Assembly (NCBI GenBank): GCA_039808325.1
Contig: JBDHSU010000031.1
Coordinates: forward strand, 1-31,678
Direction of reading: 5' to 3'
Origin: JAFKKS01 sp039808325
GTDB lineage: Bacteria; Pseudomonadota; Alphaproteobacteria; Rhizobiales; Xanthobacteraceae
DNA length: 31,678 nt
Below are positions 1 to 8,740 of the stretch, piece by piece. Within the stretch, counting starts at the first letter, position 1. The number at the start of each line of letters is the position of its first letter. The notes beneath the pieces are model-generated. The model saw nothing but the letters and a program-made list of their open reading frames with translations. It did no database searches and was not told the origin of the DNA. The translations under genes and the position numbers were made by a program.

Positions 1-2166
1 CGCGGCGGCATGACGTCGGTGCTCGGCACGCCCGGGACCTATATTCCGGGCAAGGATATCACGCTCGCGGTCGGCAAGATCCGCGGCGTCGAGAGCCATG
101 GCATGCTGATCTCGCCGGCGGAGATCGCGATCTCCGACGACCACGACGGCATCATCGACCTGCCGCAGGACGCGCCGGTCGGCGCCGTCTTCGCCGAATG
201 GGCGGGGCTCGGCGATCCGGTGATCGACATCAACCTCACGCCGAACCGGCCCGACTGCACCGGCGTCCACGGCATCGCGCGCGATCTCGCGGCGGCCGGA
301 CTCGGCACGCTGAAGAACGACGGCGTCAAGCCGGTGCCCGGCGCGTTCCCGTGCCCGGTCGCGGTGAAGCTCGATTTTCCGGAAGGCGACGCGCTTTGTC
401 CGGCGTTCGGCCTGCGTCTCGTCAGGGGCGTGAAGAACGGCCCGTCGCCGGAATGGCTGCAGCGTAAATTGACCGCCATCGGCTTGCGTCCGATCAATGC
501 GCTGGTCGACATCACCAATTTCCTCACCTTCGATCGCGGTCGGCCGCTGCACGTTTTCGACGCCGCGAAGGTGCGCGGCGACCTTACGGTGCGGCGCGCG
601 CGCGCCGGCGAGAGCGTGCTCGCGCTCGACGGCAAGACCTACACGCTCGACGACACGATGTGCGTCATCGCCGACGAGAAAGGCGTCGAGTCGATCGCCG
701 GCATCATGGGCGGCGAGGAGAGCGGCTGCTCGGAGACGACGACGGATGTGCTGATCGAGTCGGCGCTATGGGTGCCGCACAATATCGCGCGCACCGGGCG
801 CAAGCTCGGCATCAACACCGACGCGCGCTATCGCTTCGAGCGCGGCGTCGATCCCGCCTTCATGGTGCCGGGATTGGAGCTTGCGACCAAGCTCGTTCTC
901 GAACTCTGCGGCGGCACACCCTCGGAGATCGTCGTCGCGGGCGATGCGAGCGCGCCCGATCATGTGCTCAATTTCCCGCTGAGCGAAGTGAAGCGCCTTT
1001 CCGGCCTCGACGTGCCGGCGGCTGAGGTGAAGCGTATGCTTACCCATCTCGGCTTCTACGTCGCCGGGCAGGGCGAGGCGATGAAGGTCGCGGTGCCGTC
1101 ATGGCGCCCCGACATCGAAGGCAAGGCCGATCTGGTCGAGGAAGTGGTGCGCATCGCCGGCGTCGACAACGTGCCGGCAACGCCGTTCCCGCGCGGCGAC
1201 GCCGCGTTCAAGCCGGTGCTGACGCCGTTGCAGGTGCGCACGCGCAAGGCCAAGCGCGCGCTTGCGGCGCGCGGCCTCGTCGAGGCGGTGACGTGGTCGT
1301 TCATCGCTAGGGCGCATGCCGAGCTTTTCGGCGGCGGCGAAGCGGCGCTCGCGCTCGCCAACCCGATCGCGGCGGACTTGTCCGACATGCGGCCAAGCAT
1401 CGTGCCGGGCTTGATCGTGGCGGCGCAACGCAATGCCGATCGCGGTTTTCCCGATGTCGGCCTGTTCGAGGTCGGGCAGATTTTCCGCGGCGACAAGCCG
1501 GAAGATCAACTCACGTCCGCCGCCGGGGTTCGGCGCGCGCTCGCAAAGCCCGCTGGCGCCGGGCGGTTCTGGCAGGACAGGGCCGCGAGCGTGGATGCGT
1601 TCGACGCGAAAGCCGATGCGTTTGCGACGCTGGCGGCCGCCGGTGCGCCCGTGTCCGCGCTTCAGGTCGTGCCGGGCGGCCCCGCCTGGCTGCACCCGGG
1701 GCGCTCCGGCACGATCCAGATCGGGCCGCAGAACGTGCTGGGCTATTTCGGCGAGATGCATCCCGCCGTGCTCGACAAGCTGGGCGCCGAGGGGCCGATC
1801 GTCGCGTTCGAGGTCGTGCTCGATCGTATCCCGGAGCCGAAGGCCAAGCCGACCCGCGCGAAGCCCTCGCTCGAACTCTCGTCGTTCCAGCCGGTGGAAC
1901 GCGACTTCGCGTTCGTCGTCGACCGCACGGTCAAGGCGGGCGATATCGTGCGCGCGGCGCAAAGCGGCGACCGCAAGGCGATCACGGCCGTCACGGTGTT
2001 CGATGTGTACGAAGGGCAGGGCATCGATCCCGGCAAGAAGTCGGTCGCGATCGCGGTGCGCATCCAGCCGCGCGAGCGCACGATGACCGACGAGGAGATC
2101 GACGCGATCGGCGCCAAGATCGTTACGGAAGTGACGAAGCGCACCGGCGGCGTGTTGCGGGGATAA
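1..2166 (+). CDS. pheT: Phenylalanine--tRNA ligase beta subunit, 5' partial
   Basis: The beta subunit of the alpha2-beta2 enzyme that charges tRNA-Phe in the cytoplasm. The frame is open from base 1; family members are about 800 residues and roughly 722 codons are visible, so the true start lies upstream. The ATG at position 10 is internal, inside the N-terminal OB-type tRNA-binding domain (KIRGVESHGM). B3/B4 editing-domain sequence follows (PLHVFDA, GIMGGEESG), then the B5 and catalytic-core-like regions (RYRFERGVD, VEEVVRIAGVDN). The last ~95 residues form the FDX-ACB anticodon-binding domain (FQPVERDFAFVVD, GKKSVAIAVRIQP). The usual partner pheS should lie just upstream, outside the window. 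A long palindromic repeat begins 30 nt after the stop. The assignment is very secure. Confidence 0.97.
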   Translation, partial: RGGMTSVLGTPGTYIPGKDITLAVGKIRGVESHGMLISPAEIAISDDHDGIIDLPQDAPVGAVFAEWAGLGDPVIDINLTPNRPDCTGVHGIARDLAAAGLGTLKNDGVKPVPGAFPCPVAVKLDFPEGDALCPAFGLRLVRGVKNGPSPEWLQRKLTAIGLRPINALVDITNFLTFDRGRPLHVFDAAKVRGDLTVRRARAGESVLALDGKTYTLDDTMCVIADEKGVESIAGIMGGEESGCSETTTDVLIESALWVPHNIARTGRKLGINTDARYRFERGVDPAFMVPGLELATKLVLELCGGTPSEIVVAGDASAPDHVLNFPLSEVKRLSGLDVPAAEVKRMLTHLGFYVAGQGEAMKVAVPSWRPDIEGKADLVEEVVRIAGVDNVPATPFPRGDAAFKPVLTPLQVRTRKAKRALAARGLVEAVTWSFIARAHAELFGGGEAALALANPIAADLSDMRPSIVPGLIVAAQRNADRGFPDVGLFEVGQIFRGDKPEDQLTSAAGVRRALAKPAGAGRFWQDRAASVDAFDAKADAFATLAAAGAPVSALQVVPGGPAWLHPGRSGTIQIGPQNVLGYFGEMHPAVLDKLGAEGPIVAFEVVLDRIPEPKAKPTRAKPSLELSSFQPVERDFAFVVDRTVKAGDIVRAAQSGDRKAITAVTVFDVYEGQGIDPGKKSVAIAVRIQPRERTMTDEEIDAIGAKIVTEVTKRTGGVLRG

Positions 2167-2196
2167 GAGCGCTCGCGGCGAAGCCGGCCACGCTTC

Positions 2197-2305
2197 CCGT
2201 CATCCTGAGGTGCCCGCACGCCGTGCGGGCCTCGAAGGATGGCCGTGGGCTCGGGCCGTCGCCCTTCGAGGCTCGCCGACGGCGGCTCGCACCTCGGGGT
2301 GACGG
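2197..2305. repeat. Long imperfect palindromic intergenic repeat
   Basis: The ends are inverted copies of each other (CCGTCATCCTGAGGTGC on the left, GCACCTCGGGGTGACGG on the right). A second pair, CCTCGAAGG and CCTTCGAGG, is nested inside, so the element can fold into a long branched hairpin. It lies between the convergent pheT and transporter genes and may end transcription from both sides. Its general form resembles dispersed palindromic elements of Bradyrhizobium-type genomes; that resemblance is from memory. Confidence 0.75.
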
Positions 2306-2338
2306 ATCATATAAAACCGCGCGGGATAACCGTATTCG

Positions 2339-3454
2339 TTACTTCGGCAGCACGGCTTCTTCCTCGATCGACAGGTGATTGACGATCACCATGCCGACGA
2401 TGAGCATCGGCGCCGCGAGGAAGGCGCCGAGCGGCCCCCATAGCCAAGCCCAGAAGGCGAGCGAGAGAAATACGGCGAACGGGCTCATGGTCAGCCGGTG
2501 ACCGACGATGCTCGGCGTGACGATCTGCCCCTCGACGGTGGCGATGGCGACGAACAGCGCGGGCGCAAGCAGCGCGCCGCCGAGCGTGCTCGATACGACG
2601 AGGCCCACCACGAACAGAATCGCGACCATCACCGCGGCGCCGATATAGGGAATGTAGTTGAGGGCGGCGGTAAGGATGCCGAAGGCAATCGGATTGGGAA
2701 AGCCGATGGCATAGAGCATCGCCGCGGTCACCGCGCCAAGCCCGACATTGATGACGCTGACGGTCACCACATAGGTGATGAGGTTCTGCTCGATCTCACC
2801 CCAGATGCGCACCACGCGCAGCCGCGCCTCGCGCGAGCCGGCTTTGACGATGAGCTTGCGTCGGATGCCGGTGACGCCGACGAGGAAGAACAGCAGCGTG
2901 CCGAAGAACACGAGGAGTTCGGTCAGCGCGGGGGTTGCCACGCTGAGCGCGCCTTGCGCGATGGCGGCAAGGTCGATGGCGATGCCGCCTTCCTTGCCGT
3001 CGCCGCCCATCGATTGGCGCAGCGTGTGCAGCATGGCGAGCGGCCGTTCCAGCAGCCGCAACTTGTTCTTGAGCGTGTCGGCAAGTTCCGGCGCGCGGCC
3101 GATCCACTCCGTCAGCGGGCCGGCGCTGAGAACGACGGCGAGCCAGACCGCGCCGCAGAAAAGGGCGACCAGGACCATCGCCGGGAGGATCGGCGGGACC
3201 TTGTATTTCTCGGCGTATTTCTGAACCGGACTGAGCGTGATGCCGACGATGAGCGCGGCCGAGACCGGCATGACCACCGAGCGCGAAAGATAGAGCGCGG
3301 CGACCGCCAGGATGACGAAGATGCCGATGATCGCGCCATCGGTCGCATCCCGCCAATTGGCGGGCAGGAATTCCTGCGGCTTGCCGTTTTCGTCGGCCTT
3401 CGCCGACGGACGGTTTCCGTTCTTGGAGGCCGTGGGTGGGGACGTTCGAAGCAT
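2339..3454 (-). CDS. AI-2E family transporter (PerM/TqsA-like)
   Basis: A polytopic inner-membrane protein of the AI-2E exporter/PerM family, whose members include autoinducer-2 exporters and Na+/H+ antiporters; the substrate here cannot be read from sequence. The ~40 residues after the start are polar. Hydrophobic segments follow: a pair near the N-terminus, one after KYAEKYKVPP, and a run of helices in the C-terminal half containing the family-like FGILTAALNYIPYIGA segment. Length (371 residues) is normal for the family. I chose the ATG at 3454; an in-frame ATG at 3499 would add 15 residues, and neither has a strong ribosome-binding site. The short-chain dehydrogenase gene ends 113 nt upstream on the same strand. 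Confidence 0.85.
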   Translation of the reverse strand: MLRTSPPTASKNGNRPSAKADENGKPQEFLPANWRDATDGAIIGIFVILAVAALYLSRSVVMPVSAALIVGITLSPVQKYAEKYKVPPILPAMVLVALFCGAVWLAVVLSAGPLTEWIGRAPELADTLKNKLRLLERPLAMLHTLRQSMGGDGKEGGIAIDLAAIAQGALSVATPALTELLVFFGTLLFFLVGVTGIRRKLIVKAGSREARLRVVRIWGEIEQNLITYVVTVSVINVGLGAVTAAMLYAIGFPNPIAFGILTAALNYIPYIGAAVMVAILFVVGLVVSSTLGGALLAPALFVAIATVEGQIVTPSIVGHRLTMSPFAVFLSLAFWAWLWGPLGAFLAAPMLIVGMVIVNHLSIEEEAVLPK

Positions 3455-3567
3455 GACCTGCGGCCCGGTTGTGCGCCGAGCGCACGGTCGGCCCCTCATT
3501 TAACGCGAAGAGGCCGGTTCGGTTGCGTGGCCGCAGGTCTTTTTGCCGTCATGCCGCCGCAAGGCGA

Positions 3568-4329
3568 TCAGCGCGGCGCCATGCGCAGCGCGCCGTCGAG
3601 CCGGATTACCTCGCCGTTGAGGTAGCGGTTGGAGACGATGTGCATCACCAGCGCGGCGAACTCGCTCGGCTCGCCGAGGCGCACGGGGAACGGCACCTGC
3701 TGGCCGAGGCTCTGCTGCGCGGCTTCCGGCAGCGCCTTGAGCATCGGGGTCGCGAAGATGCCGGGGGCGATGGCGAGAACGCGAATGCCGAACTGCGCGA
3801 ACTCGCGCGCCGCCGGCATGGTCAGCGCGGCGATGCCACCCTTCGACGAGGCATAGGCGGCCTGGCCGATCTGCCCCTCGAAGGCCGCGACGGAGGCGAC
3901 CGAGACGATGACGCCGCGCTCGTTGTCGGCCATCGGCGCGAGCTTCGAAGCCTCGGCGCCGACGAGACGCATCATGTTGAACGAGCCGATCAGGTTGATG
4001 CGGATGACGCGCTCATAGTCCGCGAGCGGCATCGGGCCCTCGCGGCCGACGATGCGCTTGGCCGGGCCGACGCCGGCGCAGTTGACCAGGATGCGGGCGG
4101 CGCCGTGCCTTTCCGTCGCTTCCTTCAGCGCGGCGACGGCGCTGTCCGCGTCCGACACGTCGCATTTGATGGCGTGGCCGCCGATCTCCTTCGCGACCTT
4201 CTGCGCCGCCTCCATGTTGACGTCGAGCACGGCGACCTTGGCGCCGGCGCCGGCGAGCTGCGCGGCGGTGGCTGCTCCCAAACCCGAGCCGCCGCCGGTG
4301 ACGACCGCCGCCTGTCCCTTCGGATCCAT
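3568..4329 (-). CDS. SDR-family 3-hydroxyacyl-CoA dehydrogenase-like oxidoreductase
   Basis: A 253-residue classical short-chain dehydrogenase, close in feel to the type II 3-hydroxyacyl-CoA dehydrogenase (HSD17B10-like) branch, suggesting NAD-dependent oxidation of a 3-hydroxyacyl-CoA in fatty-acid or branched-chain degradation. The Rossmann glycine motif TGGGSGLG is at residues 11-18 and an acidic residue after beta-2 (LDVN, Asp36) favours NAD over NADP. NCAG is at 83-86, Ser146 lies in SVASVAAFEGQ, and the catalytic YASSK has Tyr159 and Lys163. The C-terminal LDGALRMAPR is typical of this branch. The gene stands alone between the AI-2E transporter and the hydroxyacid dehydrogenase. The family is certain; the exact substrate is inferred. 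Confidence 0.88.
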   Translation of the reverse strand: MDPKGQAAVVTGGGSGLGAATAAQLAGAGAKVAVLDVNMEAAQKVAKEIGGHAIKCDVSDADSAVAALKEATERHGAARILVNCAGVGPAKRIVGREGPMPLADYERVIRINLIGSFNMMRLVGAEASKLAPMADNERGVIVSVASVAAFEGQIGQAAYASSKGGIAALTMPAAREFAQFGIRVLAIAPGIFATPMLKALPEAAQQSLGQQVPFPVRLGEPSEFAALVMHIVSNRYLNGEVIRLDGALRMAPR

Positions 4330-4438
4330 GTTGCAAAGTCCTTTCGATGAAGCCGGACGTATTTAACGCATCATAAGCTGCAAGTCGTCATCGCCGGGCC
4401 TGACGCAGGGCCATGACGGGGAAAAGAGGCTCTCTCAT

Positions 4439-4472
4439 CATATCATTCCGGGGCGCGCCCCGGAATGATATG
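4439..4472. repeat. Perfect 34-nt palindrome
   Basis: The stretch is its own reverse complement, centred on GGCGCGCC with arms starting CATATCATTCCGGGG. It begins 5 nt beyond the stop of the minus-strand D-2-hydroxyacid dehydrogenase and sits before the next minus-strand gene. A transcript would form a 17-bp hairpin, probably slowing 3' decay or ending transcription. There is no clean T-tract on the minus strand, so a classical intrinsic terminator is not demonstrated. Confidence 0.7.
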
Positions 4473-4476
4473 GGTC

Positions 4477-5445
4477 TCACGCCCCGATCACCCGCACCGG
4501 CGCGCCGCCGGTCCAGGCGCGGATATCCTCGACCGTGTCGCCGTAGAAGATGCGATACATCTGCGCGGTGACGTAGCCGAGATGCGGGGTCAGAACGACA
4601 TTCGGCAGCGTACGTAGCGGGTGATCCTTCGGCAGCGGCTCGGTGTCGTAGACGTCGATGCCGGCGCCCGCGATCTTCCTCGTGCGCAAGGCGTCGATGA
4701 GGTCGGCCTCCTTCACGATCGGCCCGCGCGAGGTGTTGACGAGATAGGCGGTCGTCTTCATCAGCGCGAGCTCGTTCGCGCCGATGAGTCCCCGCGAGCG
4801 GTCGCCGAGCACGAGATGGATGCTGACGAAGTCGGACTGCTTCAGCAGTTCTTCCTTGGTCGCGTAGTCCGCGCCGCCTTCCTTCGCCTTCTCCGGCGTC
4901 ATGTTCGGGCTCCAGGCGAGCACCTTCATGCCGAAGGCGCGGCCGAAGCCGGCGACGCGCGAACCGAGCTTGCCGAGGCCGAGGATGCCGAGCGTCGAGC
5001 CGTGCAGCTCAAGGCCGATCGTCGTCTGCCAGGCCTCGCCCGCCTTCATGCGCGCGTCCTCGAAGCTGATCGAGCGCGCGAGGTCGAGGATGAGCCCGAA
5101 GGCCAGCTCTGCCGTGTGATGCGGACCGGCACGCGTGCCGCAGACGGGAATGCCGCGTTCGGCCGCGGCCTGCATGTCGATCGAGGCGTTGCGGCCCGAC
5201 GTGGTGACGATGAGTTTCAGCTTCGGCAGCGCCTCGATGATCCTGCGCGGCAGCGGCGTGCGTTCACGCATTACGCAGACGATCTCGAAGTCCTTCAGCG
5301 TCGCGATGACCGCGTCGGCGTTGCCGATCGGCTCGTTGAACACCGTGACGTCGACGTCTGGCTTCAGCACCGACCAGTCGGCCATTTTAAGAGCGACGTT
5401 CTGATAATCGTCGAGCACGGCGCAACGTAGGGGCATCTTCGTCAT
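4477..5445 (-). CDS. D-2-hydroxyacid dehydrogenase family protein (hydroxypyruvate reductase-like)
   Basis: A 322-residue NAD(P)-dependent D-isomer-specific 2-hydroxyacid dehydrogenase that interconverts 2-oxoacids and D-2-hydroxyacids. The nucleotide-binding motif GLGKLG is at residues 156-161. The catalytic triad is complete: Arg240 in NTSRGPIV, Glu269 in YDTEPLP and His288 in LTPHLGYV. The N-terminal substrate domain has TSGRNASID (82-90) in place of the more usual TGAGVD-type loop, which is seen in uncharacterised relatives of phosphoglycerate dehydrogenase. Downstream of the FAD/Fe-S dehydrogenase on the same strand and near an aminotransferase of the glyoxylate/serine type, it may act on hydroxypyruvate or glyoxylate. 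The substrate is inference; SerA-like activity is less likely because no ACT domain is present. Confidence 0.85.
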   Translation of the reverse strand: MTKMPLRCAVLDDYQNVALKMADWSVLKPDVDVTVFNEPIGNADAVIATLKDFEIVCVMRERTPLPRRIIEALPKLKLIVTTSGRNASIDMQAAAERGIPVCGTRAGPHHTAELAFGLILDLARSISFEDARMKAGEAWQTTIGLELHGSTLGILGLGKLGSRVAGFGRAFGMKVLAWSPNMTPEKAKEGGADYATKEELLKQSDFVSIHLVLGDRSRGLIGANELALMKTTAYLVNTSRGPIVKEADLIDALRTRKIAGAGIDVYDTEPLPKDHPLRTLPNVVLTPHLGYVTAQMYRIFYGDTVEDIRAWTGGAPVRVIGA

Positions 5446-5490
5446 CCGATCGAAATTGGCGGGGTGCGCCCGGCCGGCCGGCCGAGGCTA

Positions 5491-5607
5491 GATCACGTGC
5501 ATGATTTTGGATCGAAATCGATCCAAAATCATGAACGTGATCGATTCTCATAACTTGGAGCGGGATGCGGGCGGAAAACCGCTCCACACTTTTCCTCATC
5601 CCGCTCC
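5491..5607. repeat. Composite palindromic repeat (two adjacent inverted repeats), copy 1
   Basis: The first part (5491-5542) is a near-perfect inverted repeat with ends GATCACGT and ACGTGATC and inner arms ATGATTTTGGATCG / CGATCCAAAATCAT around AAAT. The second part (5557-5607) has perfect 11-bp ends GGAGCGGGATG and CATCCCGCTCC around the core CGGGCGGAAAACCGCTCCAC. The second part recurs at 12505-12553. It lies between the ends of the 993-residue dehydrogenase gene and the start of the hydroxyacid dehydrogenase gene, so it may attenuate or separate their transcripts. Confidence 0.8.
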
Positions 5608-5666
5608 AGCCGTCACCATCGCACCGGGAAGGGCGCGGGGCAAACCCCCGCGGCCCCTTCGCTCGT

Positions 5667-8648
5667 TCAGTTCGCCGCGAGGCTGTCGGCGAGAACGCGC
5701 ACCACGTGCACGGCGTCGCGTCCCGTTCCGTCGTGGATCTGATGGCGGCAGGACGTGCCGTCGGCAACGATGATCGCATCGTCATTCGCCTTGCGCACGG
5801 CGGGCAGGAGCGAGAGCTCCGCCATGGCCTGCGAGACGTCGATGGTGTCGGCGGCATAGCCGAAGGCGCCGGCCATGCCGCAGCAACTCGACTCGATGGT
5901 CTCGACCGCGAGATCGGGCACCAGCTTCAGGACTTTCTCCACCGCCTCCATGGCGGCGAAGGCCTTCTGATGGCAGTGGCCGTGCAGCAAAGCGCGCTTT
6001 GGCATGGCGCGCAGCGGCAGATCGAGTTTCTTCTCCGCCGCTTCCCGCGCGAGGAATTCCTCGACCAGCATGGTTTGCGCGCTCGCCGCCTTCACGACGC
6101 CGGTGCGCAGCATCGCCGGAATTTCGTCGCGGAAGGTGAAGAGACAGCTCGGCTCGAGGCCGAGAACAGGGACGCCGCGCTCCAGATGCGGGGCAAGCGC
6201 GGCAAGGGTTCGCTCCGCCTCGCGCCTCGCTTCGTCGACGCGCCCGACCGAGAGGAACGTGCGGCCGCAGCAGAGCGGGCGCGGGATGCCGTCGTTCGGC
6301 GTTGCGACCGTGGTGCGGTAGCCGCCGGCATCCAGCACCGCCAGCGTGGCGCGCAGGTTCTCCGGTTCGAAATAGCGGTTGAAGGTGTCGGCGAAGAGAA
6401 TGACGTCCCGGCCGCTCTCGCCACTTGCTCTGGGCGCTCGCTCGCCCTCAGGGGAGGAGGTGAAGGAGGAAGCCTCCTCGTCGCGAAACCAGTCCCGCCG
6501 CCATTTCGGCAAAGTGCGGCGGGCGCTGAACCCCGCAAGAGTTTCCGACAGCGCGGCCCCGCCCGGAAGGGCGTCACGCAGGTTCATCAGCCACGGAAGG
6601 CGTGCCGCGAACGGCGCGTAGCGAGGAAGCCAGCCTATGATTCGATCGCGCAGCGACAGCCCGTGCGCCTGCGCGCGCGCGGCTTGCACCTCGATCTTCA
6701 TGCGCGCCATGTCGACGCCGGTCGGGCATTCGCGCCGGCAGGCCTTGCAGGAGACGCAGAGCTTCAACGTGTCCGCGATGGCGTCGGAAGCGAGCGCGTC
6801 GGGGCCAAGTTGGCCGGAGATGGCGAGGCGCAGCGTATTGGCGCGCCCGCGCGTCACGTCGCGCTCGTTGCGCGTCGCACGGTAGGACGGACACATGACG
6901 CCACCGGCGAGCTTGCGGCAGGCGCCGTTGTTGTTGCACATCTCGACGGCGCCCTGGAAGCCGCCGCCGGCGCCGGGATAGGCCGACCAGTCGAGCGCCG
7001 GCGTCATCGGCGCCGGGCGATAGTGCGGGCCATAGCGGAAGTTGGTGCGATCGTCGAACTTCGGCGCGCGTACGATCTTGCCGGGATTGAGCGTATGCGC
7101 GGGATCGAGACGATCCTTCACCTCCTCGAAGGCGCGCACGAGCTTCGAACCGAACATCGTCTCGTGAAACTCGGAACGGACGAGCCCGTCGCCATGTTCG
7201 CCGGAGTGCGAGCCCTTGTATTCGCGCACCATGGCGAAGGCTTCCTCGGCGATGGCGCGCATCGCCTTCACGTCCTGGTCGAGCCGCAGGTTGAGCACCG
7301 GCCGCACATGCAGGCAGCCGACGGAAGCGTGCGCGTACCAGGTGCCGCGCGTGCCGTGCTTCTCGAAAATGTCGGTGAGGCGCGCGGTATAGTCCGCCAG
7401 GTGCTCGAGCGGCACGGCACAATCCTCGACGAAGGAGATCGGCTTTCGCGCTTCCTTCATCGACATCATGATGTTGAGGCCGGAGGTGCGGATATCGGCG
7501 ATCGCCGTCTGCAGCGCCGGGTCGAGCACGTCGACCACGCCGCCGAAATGCGCACCGCTCTTATCCCAGCCGAAGCCGAGATCGCTCATCGTGTCGTGCA
7601 GGCCGGCGAGCTTGCGGACGTTCTCCGTCTCGCCGTCGTCGAACTCGACGAGCAGGAGCGCGGCCGGCGCGCCGCGCACGAATTTCTCCAGGGTCGGACG
7701 GAACATCGCGATCTCGCCGGCGAGCGCGATCATCGTCGCGTCGACAAGCTCGACCGCGATAGGGTTGAGCTTCACCAAATGCTGCGCGGCGTCCATCGCT
7801 TCATGGAAGCCGCCGAAATGGCAAACGCCGAGTGCGCGTTTGCCGAGCACCGGCCAGAGCTTCAGCTCGATGCGTTTGGAGAAGGCGAGAGTGCCCTCCG
7901 ACCCGACGAGGATGTGAGCAAGATTGACTTCGTTGCGGCCGGGCACGAGCGCGTCGAGATTGTAACCGCCGACGCGGCGCTGCACTTTCGGGTAGCGGGC
8001 GGCGATCTCGTCCTTCTCGCGCGCGGCGATGCCGAGCAGGTCAGCGGCGAGCGGCAAGAGCGGCGATTGCGCCGGAAGGTCGGAAAGGTCCGGCGCGACC
8101 CGACCGAAATGCGCGGCCGTTCCGTCGGCGAGCATCGCGTCGATCGATAGCGTGTTGTCGCGCATCGTGCCGTAGCGCAACGAGCGGCCGCCGCAGGAGT
8201 TGTTTGCCGCCATTCCACCGATCGTCGCGCGCGACGCGGTCGAAACATCGACCGGATACCAGAGCCCGTGGCCTTTGAGTGCGCGGTTAAGCTCGTCGAG
8301 AACGATGCCCGGCTCGACCACGCAGCGGCGCCCGGCGACGTCGAGGTCGACGATCTTGTTGAGATGCTTGCTGCAGTCGATGACCAGCCCGCGGTTCATG
8401 GTCTGGCCGCTCTGCGAGGTGCCGCCGCCGCGCGCGAGCACGCTCACGCCTGCGTCGCGCGCGAGAGCGATCGCGCGCTCCGCCTCGGCGATGCTGCGCG
8501 GCACCACGACGCCTGCCGGCATCATCTGATAATGCGACGCGTCGGTGGCGTAGCGGCCACGGCTCGCGGCGTCGAAGAGGACCTCGCCGGATATCTCCGC
8601 GCGCAGGCGGCGTTCGAGGGCTGAAGACTGTTGCGTCACAATTGCCAA
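5667..8648 (-). CDS. FAD-binding and [4Fe-4S]-binding dehydrogenase (GlcD-GlcF/YdiJ-like fusion)
   Basis: A 993-residue flavin and iron-sulphur enzyme oxidising a D-2-hydroxyacid (glycolate, D-lactate or D-2-hydroxyglutarate are family candidates) and passing electrons to the respiratory chain. Order of domains: a PCMH-type FAD-binding domain (about 40-270, with RGGGTSQSGQ and GGMAANNSCGG), the FAD oxidase C-terminal domain with GEHGDG near residue 480, a cysteine-rich ferredoxin part with MCNNNGAC near 570 and CVSCKACRREC near 635, and a heterodisulfide-reductase-like half with CCG pairs near 790 (LCCGRT) and 919 (SSCCGMAG). This equals GlcD plus GlcF in one chain. The start is 92 nt from the divergent aminotransferase start. 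A very long open frame on the opposite strand is a codon-composition shadow. Substrate is not settled by sequence. Confidence 0.9.
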   Translation of the reverse strand: MAIVTQQSSALERRLRAEISGEVLFDAASRGRYATDASHYQMMPAGVVVPRSIAEAERAIALARDAGVSVLARGGGTSQSGQTMNRGLVIDCSKHLNKIVDLDVAGRRCVVEPGIVLDELNRALKGHGLWYPVDVSTASRATIGGMAANNSCGGRSLRYGTMRDNTLSIDAMLADGTAAHFGRVAPDLSDLPAQSPLLPLAADLLGIAAREKDEIAARYPKVQRRVGGYNLDALVPGRNEVNLAHILVGSEGTLAFSKRIELKLWPVLGKRALGVCHFGGFHEAMDAAQHLVKLNPIAVELVDATMIALAGEIAMFRPTLEKFVRGAPAALLLVEFDDGETENVRKLAGLHDTMSDLGFGWDKSGAHFGGVVDVLDPALQTAIADIRTSGLNIMMSMKEARKPISFVEDCAVPLEHLADYTARLTDIFEKHGTRGTWYAHASVGCLHVRPVLNLRLDQDVKAMRAIAEEAFAMVREYKGSHSGEHGDGLVRSEFHETMFGSKLVRAFEEVKDRLDPAHTLNPGKIVRAPKFDDRTNFRYGPHYRPAPMTPALDWSAYPGAGGGFQGAVEMCNNNGACRKLAGGVMCPSYRATRNERDVTRGRANTLRLAISGQLGPDALASDAIADTLKLCVSCKACRRECPTGVDMARMKIEVQAARAQAHGLSLRDRIIGWLPRYAPFAARLPWLMNLRDALPGGAALSETLAGFSARRTLPKWRRDWFRDEEASSFTSSPEGERAPRASGESGRDVILFADTFNRYFEPENLRATLAVLDAGGYRTTVATPNDGIPRPLCCGRTFLSVGRVDEARREAERTLAALAPHLERGVPVLGLEPSCLFTFRDEIPAMLRTGVVKAASAQTMLVEEFLAREAAEKKLDLPLRAMPKRALLHGHCHQKAFAAMEAVEKVLKLVPDLAVETIESSCCGMAGAFGYAADTIDVSQAMAELSLLPAVRKANDDAIIVADGTSCRHQIHDGTGRDAVHVVRVLADSLAAN

Positions 8649-8681
8649 AATGGTTCGGGGAAGCGGCGTGCCGCGCGGAGC

Positions 8682-8710
8682 TTGACTGTATCATGCATCC
8701 GGCCTTCATA
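8682..8710 (+). promoter_or_regulatory. Possible sigma-70-type promoter for the aminotransferase gene
   Basis: TTGACT at 8682-8687 is a good -35 element, followed after 17 nt by TTCATA at 8705-8710, a weak -10. It is placed sensibly ahead of the GTG start at 8741. It lies in the 92-nt divergent intergenic region. This is pattern reading only. Confidence 0.35.
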
Positions 8711-8740
8711 ACCGCAATGCACTCCCAGGAGGACCAAGTC

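Noticed and set aside
5565..8150. An 861-codon open frame on the plus strand, opposite the FAD/Fe-S dehydrogenase
   Set aside because: The minus-strand gene has complete domains and motifs over the same bases. The plus frame encodes an Arg/His/Ala/Gly-rich composition with no recognisable domain, as expected for antisense shadows in high-GC DNA.
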